A stretch of 64,000 nucleotides of DNA from Tabrizicola soli (lineage in GTDB: Bacteria; Pseudomonadota; Alphaproteobacteria; Rhodobacterales; Rhodobacteraceae), in assembly GCF_015999335.1 (NCBI RefSeq), contig NZ_JAEACP010000026.1:1-64000 (forward strand), written 5' to 3'. The position numbers were made by a program, and so were the translations under genes. Position 1 is the stretch's first letter. Each line of letters starts with the position of its first letter. The notes beneath the pieces were generated by a model. It did not search any database. It saw nothing but the letters and a program-made list of their open reading frames with translations, and had not been told where the DNA came from. Of this stretch, positions 48,236 through 56,532 are shown one piece after another.

Positions 48236-49582
48236 TCATCTCTGCTCTCCCACCAGACGCAGGAGCGCGTCGCGCAAGTCCTCGGGCCGGATGGGCTTTT
48301 CCAGCACCCGGACGCCGTGCCGCGCACAACTGCGCACGACCGAGGCCGTGCGATGCGCCGTCACCACGATGGCCGGAATCTCCGTGCCGCTCAGCTTGCG
48401 CAAAAGGGTGATGGTCCGCAGGCCGGTATCGCTGCCGCGCAGGTGGTAGTCCGCCAGGATCAGGTCGGGCGGCTGACCCGGCCGCGTCGCGGCATCGCGC
48501 GCCGCGGCCGTACCCTCGACCACCTGCGTCCGCATCCCCCAGCTGTCGCGCAGGATCACGGCATAGCCATGGCGCATGGCGGCGTTGTCCTCGACGATCA
48601 GCGCGTGCTTGCCGCGCAGCCGGTCGCGGTCCGCCGGCGGCGGGGCGGAGGAGCGGCGGGGCAAAGCGTTGCGGGCCACGATCTCCAGCCCGATGCGGAA
48701 CACCGACCCGCGTCCGGGCTCGCTGTCCAGCGCGATGGGATGATCCAGCTTGACGCAGGCGCGCTTGACGATGGAGAGGCCCAGACCCATGCCGGGCTCG
48801 CCGCGCCGGTCGTGTTCCAGCCGGTGGAATTCGGCAAAGATCTGTTCGCGGTCCTCGGCCGGGATGCCGATGCCGGTGTCATGCACCTCCAGCCAGGCCC
48901 GCGCCCCGCAGCGGCGCGCGCCGACCAGGACGCTGCCGGTTTCGGTATATTTGATCGCGTTCGACACCAGGTTCTGTGCGATCCGGCGCAGGAAGACCGG
49001 GTCGCTGTCCACCGCCAGCGAACTGCGGACGAAGCGCAGCCGCAGCCCGCGGGCCGCGGCCGGGGCCTCGAACTCGCCGCGCAGGCGGTCGAACAGCGCG
49101 TTCAGGTTGACGGGCTTGCGGTTGAACTCGATCCGCTGCGAGTCGAGCCGCGAGATGTCGAGGACGGCGCGGATCAGCTCCTCGACGGATTCGAAGGCAT
49201 TGCCCAGCCGCTTGACAAGGTCGGCCTCCGCGCCGCCAAGCTGCAGCGTGGACAGCGTGGACAGGAACAGCCGGGCGGCGCTGAGCGGCTGCAGGAGGTC
49301 ATGGCTGGCCGCGCGCAGGAAGCGGGTCTTCGAGCGGTTCGCCTCCTCGGCCGCCATCCGTGCCGCCGCAAGCTCGTGGTTCTTCTGGCTGAGGTCCGCC
49401 AGCGCGCGTTCAAGATCGCGGTTGCGGGCGGCGACCTCCTTCTCCAGAGCCAGCGCCGCCTGGAACAGCGACCAGGCCGAGCCGCGGGTCTTGTCGTAAT
49501 GGTCCAGCCTCTCGATCAGCGCGGCGTTGATCCGGCCCAGCTTCTCGATCCGGCGTTCCAGGTCGTCGCCGTCTCGCAGCAT
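48236..49582 (-). CDS. Hybrid sensor histidine kinase (ErcS'/NahK-like)
   Basis: A 448-residue soluble hybrid kinase. An N-terminal coiled coil (about 10-85) leads to the HisKA box FLRAASHDLLQPLSAARLF with His94, then HATPase (N box NLVSNAIKYTE, G boxes DTGIGIP and GMGLGLSIV) and a C-terminal receiver (about 322-445) with Asp in LILADYHLRGSDTG. The ASHDLLQPL variant is typical of FIST-linked kinases such as ErcS' and NahK in Pseudomonas. No membrane segment, so it must sense through a partner. ATG abuts the FIST gene stop (TAG-ATG). Confidence 0.88.
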   Translation of the reverse strand: MLRDGDDLERRIEKLGRINAALIERLDHYDKTRGSAWSLFQAALALEKEVAARNRDLERALADLSQKNHELAAARMAAEEANRSKTRFLRAASHDLLQPLSAARLFLSTLSTLQLGGAEADLVKRLGNAFESVEELIRAVLDISRLDSQRIEFNRKPVNLNALFDRLRGEFEAPAAARGLRLRFVRSSLAVDSDPVFLRRIAQNLVSNAIKYTETGSVLVGARRCGARAWLEVHDTGIGIPAEDREQIFAEFHRLEHDRRGEPGMGLGLSIVKRACVKLDHPIALDSEPGRGSVFRIGLEIVARNALPRRSSAPPPADRDRLRGKHALIVEDNAAMRHGYAVILRDSWGMRTQVVEGTAAARDAATRPGQPPDLILADYHLRGSDTGLRTITLLRKLSGTEIPAIVVTAHRTASVVRSCARHGVRVLEKPIRPEDLRDALLRLVGEQR

Positions 49583-50728
49583 CTAGTGGCCCTCGGGATC
49601 GAGGAAGGCGAGGCCGACAAAGGTCTGGTTCATGTGCATGCCGCCATGCTGCTCGCCATAGGTGTTGAAGCCAGCCATGTTGTAGCGATTGAAGATGTCC
49701 TTGATCACGCCCCCCAGCCCGGCATGTTCCATCGCCAGCCGGCGCAGGATGCAGTCGAACGACAGGATAAGCGACGGGGTGGCCGGAAGGTTCCGCAGCA
49801 TCGCCTCGAAACCTTCGGTCAGATCCTCGGCCAGCCCCAGCGACATCACCGCGCCGGTGTCGATCGAGGACATCAGGAGAAGGCGGCCGTCCTCGGTCTG
49901 CTGGCGGATCGCGCGGACGAAATAGCGGCCGCCCATGTTCACCAGCAGCGGGTGGCGGGCAAAGACCAGGGGCGAAAGCTCGCCGACCGGGACGCCGACG
50001 ATGCGGGCATATTCCTCGGCTGCGGGTTCGGCGTTGATTTCCAGAAGCGAGCGTTCCGCCGGATTGGCGCGGGTGACGATCATCCGGGTCTCGGTGGCGC
50101 GGAAGTGGTCGAAGATCAGGTCGCGCACTTCCAGATCGGTCTCGATCAGGCAGAAGATCGCGACATCGCGCAGCACGGCCTGATCGGCGATCACGAAGGT
50201 CTGCGAGAAATCCAGATCGTCCCCGGCCGAGCCGCCCATCACCATGACATGCGGCAGGGCCGCATCCAGCGTGGCGACCAGCACCTCCTCCTGCTGCGCG
50301 GACCCATCCACCAGCAGGATCCCGAACAGCCTGCGGCCGGGATCGGGCCGGAACCGCTGCACCAGGTCGCGCAACCCGGTCATCCAGCGCGAGACCGGCA
50401 GCCGGGACAACTCGTCCAGCACCAGCACCTCGGAGCGGAAGCTGCGCGCCGGAAAGCCGATGGCGACAGCGGTGCCGTTCGAATAGCCCTCGCCCGACAA
50501 TTCCCCCGCCGAGGAGCAGCCGACGATCCGGCAGGCAACAGGCAGGCCCTTGCGCAGTTCGGCCGCCAGCACCGGCAGCGTGGCGCTGGGCGAGGCGAAG
50601 ATCAGCACCAGCTCGGGCTCGGCCGGCGCAAGGCTGGCCAGAAGGCCGGCGGCGGCCGAGGCCACGTCGCCCATGTGGATGGTAGCCTTGACCGGGGTGG
50701 CGACATGCGCAGCGGCGGACTTGCTCAC
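49583..50728 (-). CDS. FIST-domain sensor protein (NosP-like)
   Basis: A 381-residue cytosolic protein with FIST N-terminal (about 25-220) and FIST_C (about 230-365) domains. Blocks include CRIVGCSSAGELSGEGYSNG, HVMVMGGSAGDDLDF and FAVIRQQ-like YFVRAIRQQTEDGRLLLMSS, with C-terminal FNTYGEQHGGMHMNQTFVGLAF. FIST proteins sense small ligands; the NosP group binds heme and nitric oxide and is encoded next to hybrid kinases. GTG start at 50728. It is the likely input of the kinase that follows. Whether it binds heme cannot be read from sequence. Confidence 0.88.
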   Translation of the reverse strand: MSKSAAAHVATPVKATIHMGDVASAAAGLLASLAPAEPELVLIFASPSATLPVLAAELRKGLPVACRIVGCSSAGELSGEGYSNGTAVAIGFPARSFRSEVLVLDELSRLPVSRWMTGLRDLVQRFRPDPGRRLFGILLVDGSAQQEEVLVATLDAALPHVMVMGGSAGDDLDFSQTFVIADQAVLRDVAIFCLIETDLEVRDLIFDHFRATETRMIVTRANPAERSLLEINAEPAAEEYARIVGVPVGELSPLVFARHPLLVNMGGRYFVRAIRQQTEDGRLLLMSSIDTGAVMSLGLAEDLTEGFEAMLRNLPATPSLILSFDCILRRLAMEHAGLGGVIKDIFNRYNMAGFNTYGEQHGGMHMNQTFVGLAFLDPEGH

Positions 50729-50747
50729 CTCCCGGCCCCCTTTCCGG

Positions 50748-51461
50748 TCAGTCGCAGTCGAACAGCTTGATCGACTTGGCCAGCAGCACGATCTGCGTCC
50801 GCCGCCGTGCCCCGATCTTGCTCATGATCGCGGCGATATGCGTCTTCACCGTCGCCTCCGAGATGTTCAGCTCGTAGGAGATTTCCTTGTTCGCCTTGCC
50901 AAGGCAGATCTGGCGCAGGGTCCGGACCTGCTGATGCGTCAGCGAGGCGAAGCGGTGCGCGATCTCCTCCATGTCCGGGCGCGCGCCCTGCGGCGGGTGG
51001 TCGTCCGGGTCATAGCCATCGGGCGTCACCCTCTCGCCCGACCAGACCCGGCGCAACGCCGCGCACATCGCCTCGCGCCCCAGCGACTTGCTGATATAGC
51101 CCTGCGCCCCGGCCGCCATGACCGCGCTGATCATCGCCGGATCCTCGTTAGCCGAGATCACCGCGATGGGGATACCCGCAGCCACGCGCCCCAGCGCCAC
51201 CATCCCCTCGGACCCCTTGGCGTCGGGCAGGTTCAGGTCCAGCAGGATCGCATCCGGCGGCTTGCCATATTTCAGGCGCTGGATCGCCGCCGCAAGGTTG
51301 CGCTCGCAGGCCGTCTGGCGCAGGCCGAAGGCGACGCGCAGCGTCACCGTCAAGGCCTCGCACATCAGGGGATGGTCGTCGACGATCAGAAGGTCGTCGA
51401 CCCTCATCATGACGCCGGTCGCCGCCGGACCCGGAGGTCCGGTCACAGTCTGGTGCCGCAT
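50748..51461 (-). CDS. LuxR/NarL-type response regulator (ErbR/AgmR-like)
   Basis: A 237-residue regulator: receiver (about 22-140, IVDDHPLM, phosphorylatable Asp in AILLDLNLPD, Ser/Ala and SKS switch region) and a LuxR HTH (about 168-230, LTHQQVRTLRQICLGKANKEISYELNISEATVKTHIAAIM split). ATG 51461 has an excellent GGGAGGAG site, giving 17 residues before the receiver. It heads the operon with the FIST protein and kinase, and its relatives activate PQQ-alcohol dehydrogenase genes in Pseudomonas. Divergent from an ABC importer. Confidence 0.88.
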   Translation of the reverse strand: MRHQTVTGPPGPAATGVMMRVDDLLIVDDHPLMCEALTVTLRVAFGLRQTACERNLAAAIQRLKYGKPPDAILLDLNLPDAKGSEGMVALGRVAAGIPIAVISANEDPAMISAVMAAGAQGYISKSLGREAMCAALRRVWSGERVTPDGYDPDDHPPQGARPDMEEIAHRFASLTHQQVRTLRQICLGKANKEISYELNISEATVKTHIAAIMSKIGARRRTQIVLLAKSIKLFDCD

Positions 51462-51600
51462 GTTCTCCTCCCGTCCGCGCCCTGGTCATGCCCCGCGGTT
51501 CCAGAACGAACGCCCTGGCAGCTCCCCGGGTTCCTCGCGCCCCGGTTGTCCCCCTGATATTTCCGCTTTCGAGAATGACAGAGTTTTTCCCGCAGGTATC

Positions 51601-51617
51601 TCCTACTTTGGGTTGAT
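51601..51617 (+). promoter_or_regulatory. Shared 17-bp motif, copy 1
   Basis: TCCTACTTTGGGTTGAT ends 52 bases upstream of the ABC binding-protein ATG (51670). It matches TCCTACTTAAGGCTGAT at 54830-54846 in 14 of 17 positions. Candidate binding site of a regulator of the quinoprotein locus. The rest of the 208-base divergent region shows no clear promoter boxes. Confidence 0.5.
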
Positions 51618-51669
51618 TTACTCGTCCTGCGCAGCGTGGCATGGTTGGTGGAATCCGGGGAGGGGGAAG

Positions 51670-52638
51670 ATGCTAGACCGCTTCTGTCTGGGCGCTTTCG
51701 CGCTTGTCGCCGCGCTGTCCGCAACGCCCGCCGTCCTTGCCGAGGACCTGACGATCGGCAGCCTCGCCTCGGGCACGGTGCGCTGGGAACTGGACACGAT
51801 CCAGCACTACGGCCTCGACAAGGCCGAGGGGTTCGAGCTGAAGATCGTCGAACTGGCCGGCAATCCGGCCACCCAGGTCGCGCTTGCCGGAGGCGAGGTC
51901 GATGCGATCGTGTCGGACTGGCTTTGGGTCGCGCAGCAGCGGGCCGAGGGCAAGGCCTATGTCTTCATCCCCTTCTCCACCGCCGTCGGGGCGCTTCTGG
52001 TGCCCGAGGGCAGCCCGGCGCAGAGCCTGGCGGACCTGAAGGGCAAGAGGATCGGCATCGCCGGCGGCCCGGTGGACAAGAGCTGGCTGATCCTGCGCGC
52101 CTATGCCCGGCAGGAAACCGGCGAGGATCTGGCCGCCGTCACCGAGCAGGTCTTCGGCGCGCCGCCGATGATCTATGAGGCCGGGCTTTCGGGCGAGGTC
52201 GACGGGGCGATCAACTTCTGGAACTTCCTGGCCAAGATGAAGGTCCACGGCATGCGCGAGCTGATCACCGTCGCCGACGCCGCCACGGCCCTGGGCCTTG
52301 ACCCCGCGACGCCGCTCCTCGGCTATGTCATGGATGAAAAGCTGGTGCAGGAAAAACCGGAACTGGCGGCCGCGCTGAAGCGGGCCTCGCGGGCGGCGAA
52401 GGATCTCCTCCTGACCGACGAGGCGGCATGGGAGCGGCTGCGCCCGATCATGAACGCCGACGACGACGCCGAATATGCCGCCCTGCGCGACGGCTGGCGC
52501 CAGGGCGTCCCCGCCGACGCGCCGGTGGACGAGGCGAACGCCGCCAAGGTCTTCGCCCTGATGGTCGAGCTTGGCGGCGAGGAGCTTCTGGGCAAGGTCA
52601 CGGCCTTGCCCGAGGGTGTATTCTACAAAGGTGACTGA
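51670..52638 (+). CDS. NMT1/SsuA-type ABC substrate-binding protein
   Basis: A 322-residue binding protein with a signal peptide (1-24, ending ATPAVLA). Fold blocks: LTIGSLASGTVRWELDTIQHYGLDKAEGF (split), GNPATQVALAGGEVDAIVSDWLW, KGKRIGIAGGPVDKSWLILRAYA. It belongs with the nitrate/sulfonate/thiamine-precursor binding proteins. AGGGGGAAG precedes the ATG. Followed by an overlapping permease and ATPase. Located between regulators and quinoprotein relay genes, so the ligand may be linked to PQQ or lanthanide use; this is inference. Confidence 0.88.
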   Translation: MLDRFCLGAFALVAALSATPAVLAEDLTIGSLASGTVRWELDTIQHYGLDKAEGFELKIVELAGNPATQVALAGGEVDAIVSDWLWVAQQRAEGKAYVFIPFSTAVGALLVPEGSPAQSLADLKGKRIGIAGGPVDKSWLILRAYARQETGEDLAAVTEQVFGAPPMIYEAGLSGEVDGAINFWNFLAKMKVHGMRELITVADAATALGLDPATPLLGYVMDEKLVQEKPELAAALKRASRAAKDLLLTDEAAWERLRPIMNADDDAEYAALRDGWRQGVPADAPVDEANAAKVFALMVELGGEELLGKVTALPEGVFYKGD

Positions 52639-53410
52639 CCTCGGACCAACCAGGCGCCCCTCGGGAATCCTGCCGGTGATCCTTTCGCTGGCGGCCTTCC
52701 TGGGCCTGTGGGCCATCGTGGCGGCCCTTGTGGCCGAGCCCGTCACCATGCCCGGCCCGCTGCGGGTCTGGACCGTGCTTGTCGACGAGACCGCCTCGGG
52801 TCGGCTGCTGGCGAACACCGGCGTCACGCTCCTGCGGGTGATCGCCGCTTTCGTCGTGGCCATGGGCATCGGCGTGGCGCTTGGCCTGATCCTGGGCCGC
52901 AGCGGCAGGACGGACCGCTGGCTGAACCCCTGGCTGGTGATCCTGGTCAACATGCCCGCGCTGGTGGTCACGGTGCTGTGCTACATCTGGATCGGGCTGA
53001 ACGAGGTCGCCGCCGTCGCCGCCGTGGTCATCAACAAGGTCCCCCTCGTCACCGTCATGGTGCGCGAAGGCGCCCGCGCCCTGCGCCCCGACCTCGACGA
53101 CATGGCCCGCATCTTCCGCATGCCGCCCGGCGCGCGGCTGCGCCATGTGGTCCTGCCGCAGATGGCCCCCTACATCGCCGGGGCCGCCCGCGCGGGCCTG
53201 TCGCTGATCTGGAAGATCGTGCTGGTGGTCGAGTTCCTCGGTCGCTCCAGCGGGGTCGGCTTCCAGATCCACCTCAATTTCTCGATGTTCCGCGTCGCGC
53301 ATATCCTGGCCTATGCCTTCGCCTTCATCCTGGTCATGCTGGTGATCGAATATCTCCTCCTGCGCCCGCTGGAACGGCACGCAAGCCGGTGGAGGCAGGA
53401 TGGAGATTGA
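52631..53410 (+). CDS. SsuC/TauC-type ABC permease
   Basis: A 259-residue permease with about six membrane segments, TGVTLLRVIAAFVVAMGIGVALGLILGRS (split), the EAA-type loop DMARIFRMPPGARLRHVVLPQMAPYI and the C-terminal GVGFQIHLNFSMFRVAHILAYAF. The GTG start at 52631 overlaps the binding-protein stop by eight bases; the frame is open a little further upstream. Its 3' end overlaps the ATPase gene by 11 bases. Confidence 0.88.
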   Translation: MTDLGPTRRPSGILPVILSLAAFLGLWAIVAALVAEPVTMPGPLRVWTVLVDETASGRLLANTGVTLLRVIAAFVVAMGIGVALGLILGRSGRTDRWLNPWLVILVNMPALVVTVLCYIWIGLNEVAAVAAVVINKVPLVTVMVREGARALRPDLDDMARIFRMPPGARLRHVVLPQMAPYIAGAARAGLSLIWKIVLVVEFLGRSSGVGFQIHLNFSMFRVAHILAYAFAFILVMLVIEYLLLRPLERHASRWRQDGD

Positions 53411-53984
53411 CATCCACGCCAAGTCCTTCGCCGGCCGCCCCGTGCTTGGCCCGATCCGCCTGACGCTGGGCCAGGGGCAGCGGGTCGCGATCCTGGGCCC
53501 CTCGGGGATCGGCAAGACCACCTTCCTGCGCATCGTCGCCGGGCTGGACGAGGATTTCGAGGGCACGGTCACCGAGATCGGCCGGACCACGGTCGTCTTC
53601 CAGGAGCCCACGCTCCTGCCCTGGCGCACCGCGTTGGAGAACATCACCCTGCCCGCCGGAGTGACGGCGGAGGTCGCCCGCGCCCTGATGGCCGAGGTCG
53701 GGCTTGCCGGCAAGGACGCGCTCTATCCCCGCCAGCTGTCGCTGGGCCAGCAGCGGCGGCTGGCCCTGGCCCGCGCCTTCGCGCCCGCGCCCTCCACGCT
53801 TCTGATGGACGAACCCTTCGCCTCGCTGGACGCCGAGACCGCCGGGCGGATGCTGGACCTGACCGCCGCGCTTCTGGACCGGGCCGGGGCCTCGCTGATC
53901 TTCGTCACCCACGACCCGGCCGAGGCCGCGCATCTGAAGGCGCAGCCAATGACGCTGCGGGGCAGCCCGGCGACGCTGTCCTAA
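53400..53984 (+). CDS. Short ABC ATPase partner (SsuB/ThiZ-like)
   Basis: A 194-residue ATPase, short for the family (usually 230-260). Walker A GPSGIGKTT (33-41), Q-loop VFQEPTLLPWRTALENI, signature LSLGQQR (LSxGQ with Leu), Walker B LLMDEPFASLD, switch His in VTHDPAEA. The C-terminal extension found in SsuB is missing, but all catalytic elements are intact. GGAGGCAGG precedes the ATG. Third gene of the importer. Its stop meets the SoxYZ-like gene stop on the other strand. Confidence 0.9.
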   Translation: MEIDIHAKSFAGRPVLGPIRLTLGQGQRVAILGPSGIGKTTFLRIVAGLDEDFEGTVTEIGRTTVVFQEPTLLPWRTALENITLPAGVTAEVARALMAEVGLAGKDALYPRQLSLGQQRRLALARAFAPAPSTLLMDEPFASLDAETAGRMLDLTAALLDRAGASLIFVTHDPAEAAHLKAQPMTLRGSPATLS

Positions 53985-54781
53985 AGCCCGGTCAGCGGGA
54001 AGCTTTCGTCGAAGACATTGCCGTCGGTATCCTCGGCATGGACGGTGATCCGGTCGGCGCCGTTGTCGAGGAAGCGGAACTGGAACACCGGGTCCTCGGA
54101 AATCGAGATGCCCGCCGTCATCCGGAACAGAAGCTCGTCACCCTGCCGCACCTCCAGCAGATCGACGAAATGCGCCGGGATGTTCAGCAATGTCACCTGG
54201 TCGCGCTGGAAGCCGGTGGTATTCGGATGCCGCAGCATCAGCTTGGCGGTGTGGCGCATCCCTGTCCCCTCGGGCTCCGAGGACAGGATCTGGAACCGCA
54301 TCCTGCCCATCTCGGCCATCAGCGCCTGCAGGTCCTTCGAGGCCGGGGCGGCGCAGCCCCCGCTCGCCTTGACGAAACGCCCCGCCAGCACGCTGGCCTT
54401 GTCGGTCGTCGCGATGGCGCGGACGTTGGAATAGGCGTTCACCCGCAGCCGCAGTTCCATGTCCAGCGGCAGCATCGCCGGGCCCAGCGTGATCTCGGCG
54501 GCGACGGGGGCGGGGTTCTCGTCGATCACCACCGTCAGCGCCCGGATCGGCGGGGCGCCGAGCGGCTGGGTCAGATGCACCGGGACGAAAGCCGGATCCA
54601 CCGCGCGGGGCGGGGCGTCGAGAAGCAGGACCTCCGCGTTCTCCACGGCCGTATCGCCCCTGGGGACCAGGGCCTTCAATTCCTCCCAGGCCGAGCTTTC
54701 CACCAGCGGATTGTCCTGCGCCGCAAGGGGCGCGGGGCACAGCAGAGCGGCGACAAGGGCAGCGCGAAAGGGATGCGGCAT
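53981..54781 (-). CDS. Quinoprotein dehydrogenase-associated SoxYZ-like carrier
   Basis: A 266-residue periplasmic protein with a signal peptide (about 1-21). An N-terminal SoxY-like domain (about 30-150) ends in the flexible arm GGCAAP with a lone Cys, comparable to the substrate-carrying Cys of SoxY, and a C-terminal SoxZ-like domain (about 160-266) follows. Such fused proteins accompany PQQ-alcohol dehydrogenases, not sulfur oxidation genes; none of the other sox genes is here. Divergent from the MBL-fold hydrolase gene. The carried group is unknown. Confidence 0.85.
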   Translation of the reverse strand: MPHPFRAALVAALLCPAPLAAQDNPLVESSAWEELKALVPRGDTAVENAEVLLLDAPPRAVDPAFVPVHLTQPLGAPPIRALTVVIDENPAPVAAEITLGPAMLPLDMELRLRVNAYSNVRAIATTDKASVLAGRFVKASGGCAAPASKDLQALMAEMGRMRFQILSSEPEGTGMRHTAKLMLRHPNTTGFQRDQVTLLNIPAHFVDLLEVRQGDELLFRMTAGISISEDPVFQFRFLDNGADRITVHAEDTDGNVFDESFPLTGL

Positions 54782-54829
54782 GGCGCTTCCTCCCCCTCTA
54801 CTACCGCACGAATCCGACCCCGGCGCGAG

Positions 54830-54846
54830 TCCTACTTAAGGCTGAT
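54830..54846 (+). promoter_or_regulatory. Shared 17-bp motif, copy 2
   Basis: TCCTACTTAAGGCTGAT ends 47 bases upstream of the metallohydrolase ATG (54894), in the gap between that gene and the divergent SoxYZ-like gene. It matches 51601-51617 in 14 of 17 positions at nearly the same distance from the start codon. Confidence 0.5.
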
Positions 54847-54893
54847 CCCCCGTCCCCCGCCGATGCGCTAGACTGACCGGCAGGAGACCGCCC

Positions 54894-55940
54894 ATGTTCC
54901 ACCTGATCGTCACGGCCTGCCTTCTGGCCGATCCCGCCCTCTGCGCCGACCGCCTGCTGCCCACGCCCGGCCCCCTGAGCGAAGCCGCCTGCATCGCCGG
55001 GGCCGAGCGCCGCATCGCCGACTGGGCCGCGCGTCACGCCGACCTTGTCACCGGCGACTGGCACTGCCGCGCCACGGCCGACCTTCCCCACCTCGCCCTC
55101 GCCGAGATCGCGCCCGGCGTCCTTGTTCACGCCGGGCACCCAGAGCCGGTCTCGCCCGCGAACGGCGGCGACATCGCCAACCTGGGCGTCGTGATCGGAG
55201 ACACGGTGGCCGTCATCGACCCCGGCGGCAGCCGTGCCATCGGCGAGGGACTTTACGCCGCGATCCGCCGCATCACCGACAAGCCGGTCAGCCATGTGAT
55301 CCTGACCCACATGCACCCCGACCACATCTACGGCGCCGAGGTCTTTGCCGAGGCCGGGGCAGAGATCGTCGCCCACCGCAACCTGCCCTCGGGCGTCGAG
55401 CGGCGGGCGGGGGTCTGGGCCGAGAGCATCCCGCGCCAGGCCGGGGCGCTGGCGATGCTGGGGACGCGGGCCGTGCTGCCCGACCGCACCCTCGCCGCGC
55501 CCGAGGACATGGATCTTGGCAGTGCGACCCTTCGGCTTCAGCCCGTGGCGACGGCGCATACCGACAACGACCTGACCATCCTGCACCTGGAAAGCGGCGT
55601 GCTCTTTACCGGCGATCTGGTCTTTGCCGGGCTGACTCCATCGCTCGATGGCTCGCTCACCGGCTGGCTGGACTGGCTTGGCCATCCGCCCGAGCCGATG
55701 CCGTCCGTCATCATTCCCGGCCACGGCCCGGTGCGGATGCCATGGGACCAGGGCACCGCGCCCCTTCGCGCCTATCTCACCGCACTCGCCGACCAGACCC
55801 GCGCCGCCATCCGCGCGGGCGAAGCGATGAGCGAAGCCGCCGCCCATGTCGGCACCGACCAGCGCGACGGCTGGCAAGGCTTTGATGAGATCAACGCCCG
55901 CAACGCCATCGCCGCCTTCAAGGAGCTGGAGTGGGAGTAG
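54894..55940 (+). CDS. Quinoprotein relay system zinc metallohydrolase (MBL fold)
   Basis: A 348-residue exported metallo-beta-lactamase-fold protein. A short hydrophobic N-terminus (MFHLIVTACLLADPALC) serves as signal. The zinc motif HMHPDH (about residues 140-145), downstream His of TAHTDNDL, Asp of FTGDLVF and the final His of IIPGHGPV make a full binuclear site. It belongs to the set of MBL proteins that accompany SoxYZ-like carriers in PQQ loci. AGGAG precedes the ATG. Its 3' end overlaps the convergent gene by 23 bases. Reaction unknown. Confidence 0.88.
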   Translation: MFHLIVTACLLADPALCADRLLPTPGPLSEAACIAGAERRIADWAARHADLVTGDWHCRATADLPHLALAEIAPGVLVHAGHPEPVSPANGGDIANLGVVIGDTVAVIDPGGSRAIGEGLYAAIRRITDKPVSHVILTHMHPDHIYGAEVFAEAGAEIVAHRNLPSGVERRAGVWAESIPRQAGALAMLGTRAVLPDRTLAAPEDMDLGSATLRLQPVATAHTDNDLTILHLESGVLFTGDLVFAGLTPSLDGSLTGWLDWLGHPPEPMPSVIIPGHGPVRMPWDQGTAPLRAYLTALADQTRAAIRAGEAMSEAAAHVGTDQRDGWQGFDEINARNAIAAFKELEWE

Positions 55941-56532
55941 CCGGCAAATGCGCCGCGATCGCCCGCCCCAGCGCGAAGGCGCGCTGCTCCAGGATCACCG
56001 GGGTTTCGCAGACATAGGTCAGCTGCGCCTGCCGGTCGGTGAAGATGCGGGTGTCCCAGTCGAGCCGCGCTTCCTCGGCGTCGATCCTGTCGAAGTCGGG
56101 TTCGGCGGCAGCGGACAGCCGCGTCATCTCGGCCCGCCGCGCCTCGATCTGGTCGCTCAGGACCATCTGCTTCTCGGCATAGCGGGCGACCCCGGACATG
56201 ATCCGGCTGCGGTAGGCGTCGATCCGGTCGAACACCGCGACGAACAGCGCCGTCAGCTCCTCCGCACTCGCGCCCCGGGCAAAGGCCGCGATCTGCGCCT
56301 CGGCCTCCTCCACCGGAAGGCGGCGCTGCTCGAGCACCTGCGCCAGGGCGGCGATGTCCGGACGCCGCGCCAGTCCAATAACTGCGTCGTCCGGCGGCGG
56401 GCCGGGCCAGAGCTGGCCGATGGAGAGATGCGGCTGTTTCGGCTGGATGCAGGGCCAGGTCGGATCGCCCGAACCTCCGGCCATCGCGGCGGGGCTCAGC
56501 AGCATCAGGGCGAGAACGAGAACGCTTTTCAT
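55918..56532 (-). CDS. Exported helical protein of unknown function
   Basis: A 204-residue protein with a signal peptide (MKSVLVLALMLLSPAAMA). The mature N-terminus has PTWPCIQPKQPHLSIGQLWPGP, then a long helical region rich in Ala, Glu and Arg, and a final Cys in TYVCETPVILEQRA. The two cysteines could pair. Its ATG overlaps the ABC-2 permease stop as ATGA, so it belongs to the transporter operon. No family name can be given with confidence; similar small exported proteins accompany this ABC set in PQQ loci. Confidence 0.8.
   Translation of the reverse strand: MKSVLVLALMLLSPAAMAGGSGDPTWPCIQPKQPHLSIGQLWPGPPPDDAVIGLARRPDIAALAQVLEQRRLPVEEAEAQIAAFARGASAEELTALFVAVFDRIDAYRSRIMSGVARYAEKQMVLSDQIEARRAEMTRLSAAAEPDFDRIDAEEARLDWDTRIFTDRQAQLTYVCETPVILEQRAFALGRAIAAHLPATPTPAP

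Noticed and set aside
48218-50770. 850-residue open frame antisense to the kinase and FIST genes
   Set aside because: Shadow of two clear genes; no motifs.
51636-51655. Sigma-54-type promoter (TGGCAT...GG) before the ABC binding-protein gene
   Set aside because: The -12 element has GG instead of GC at the required spacing, and the regulator is of LuxR type without sigma-54 activation domain.
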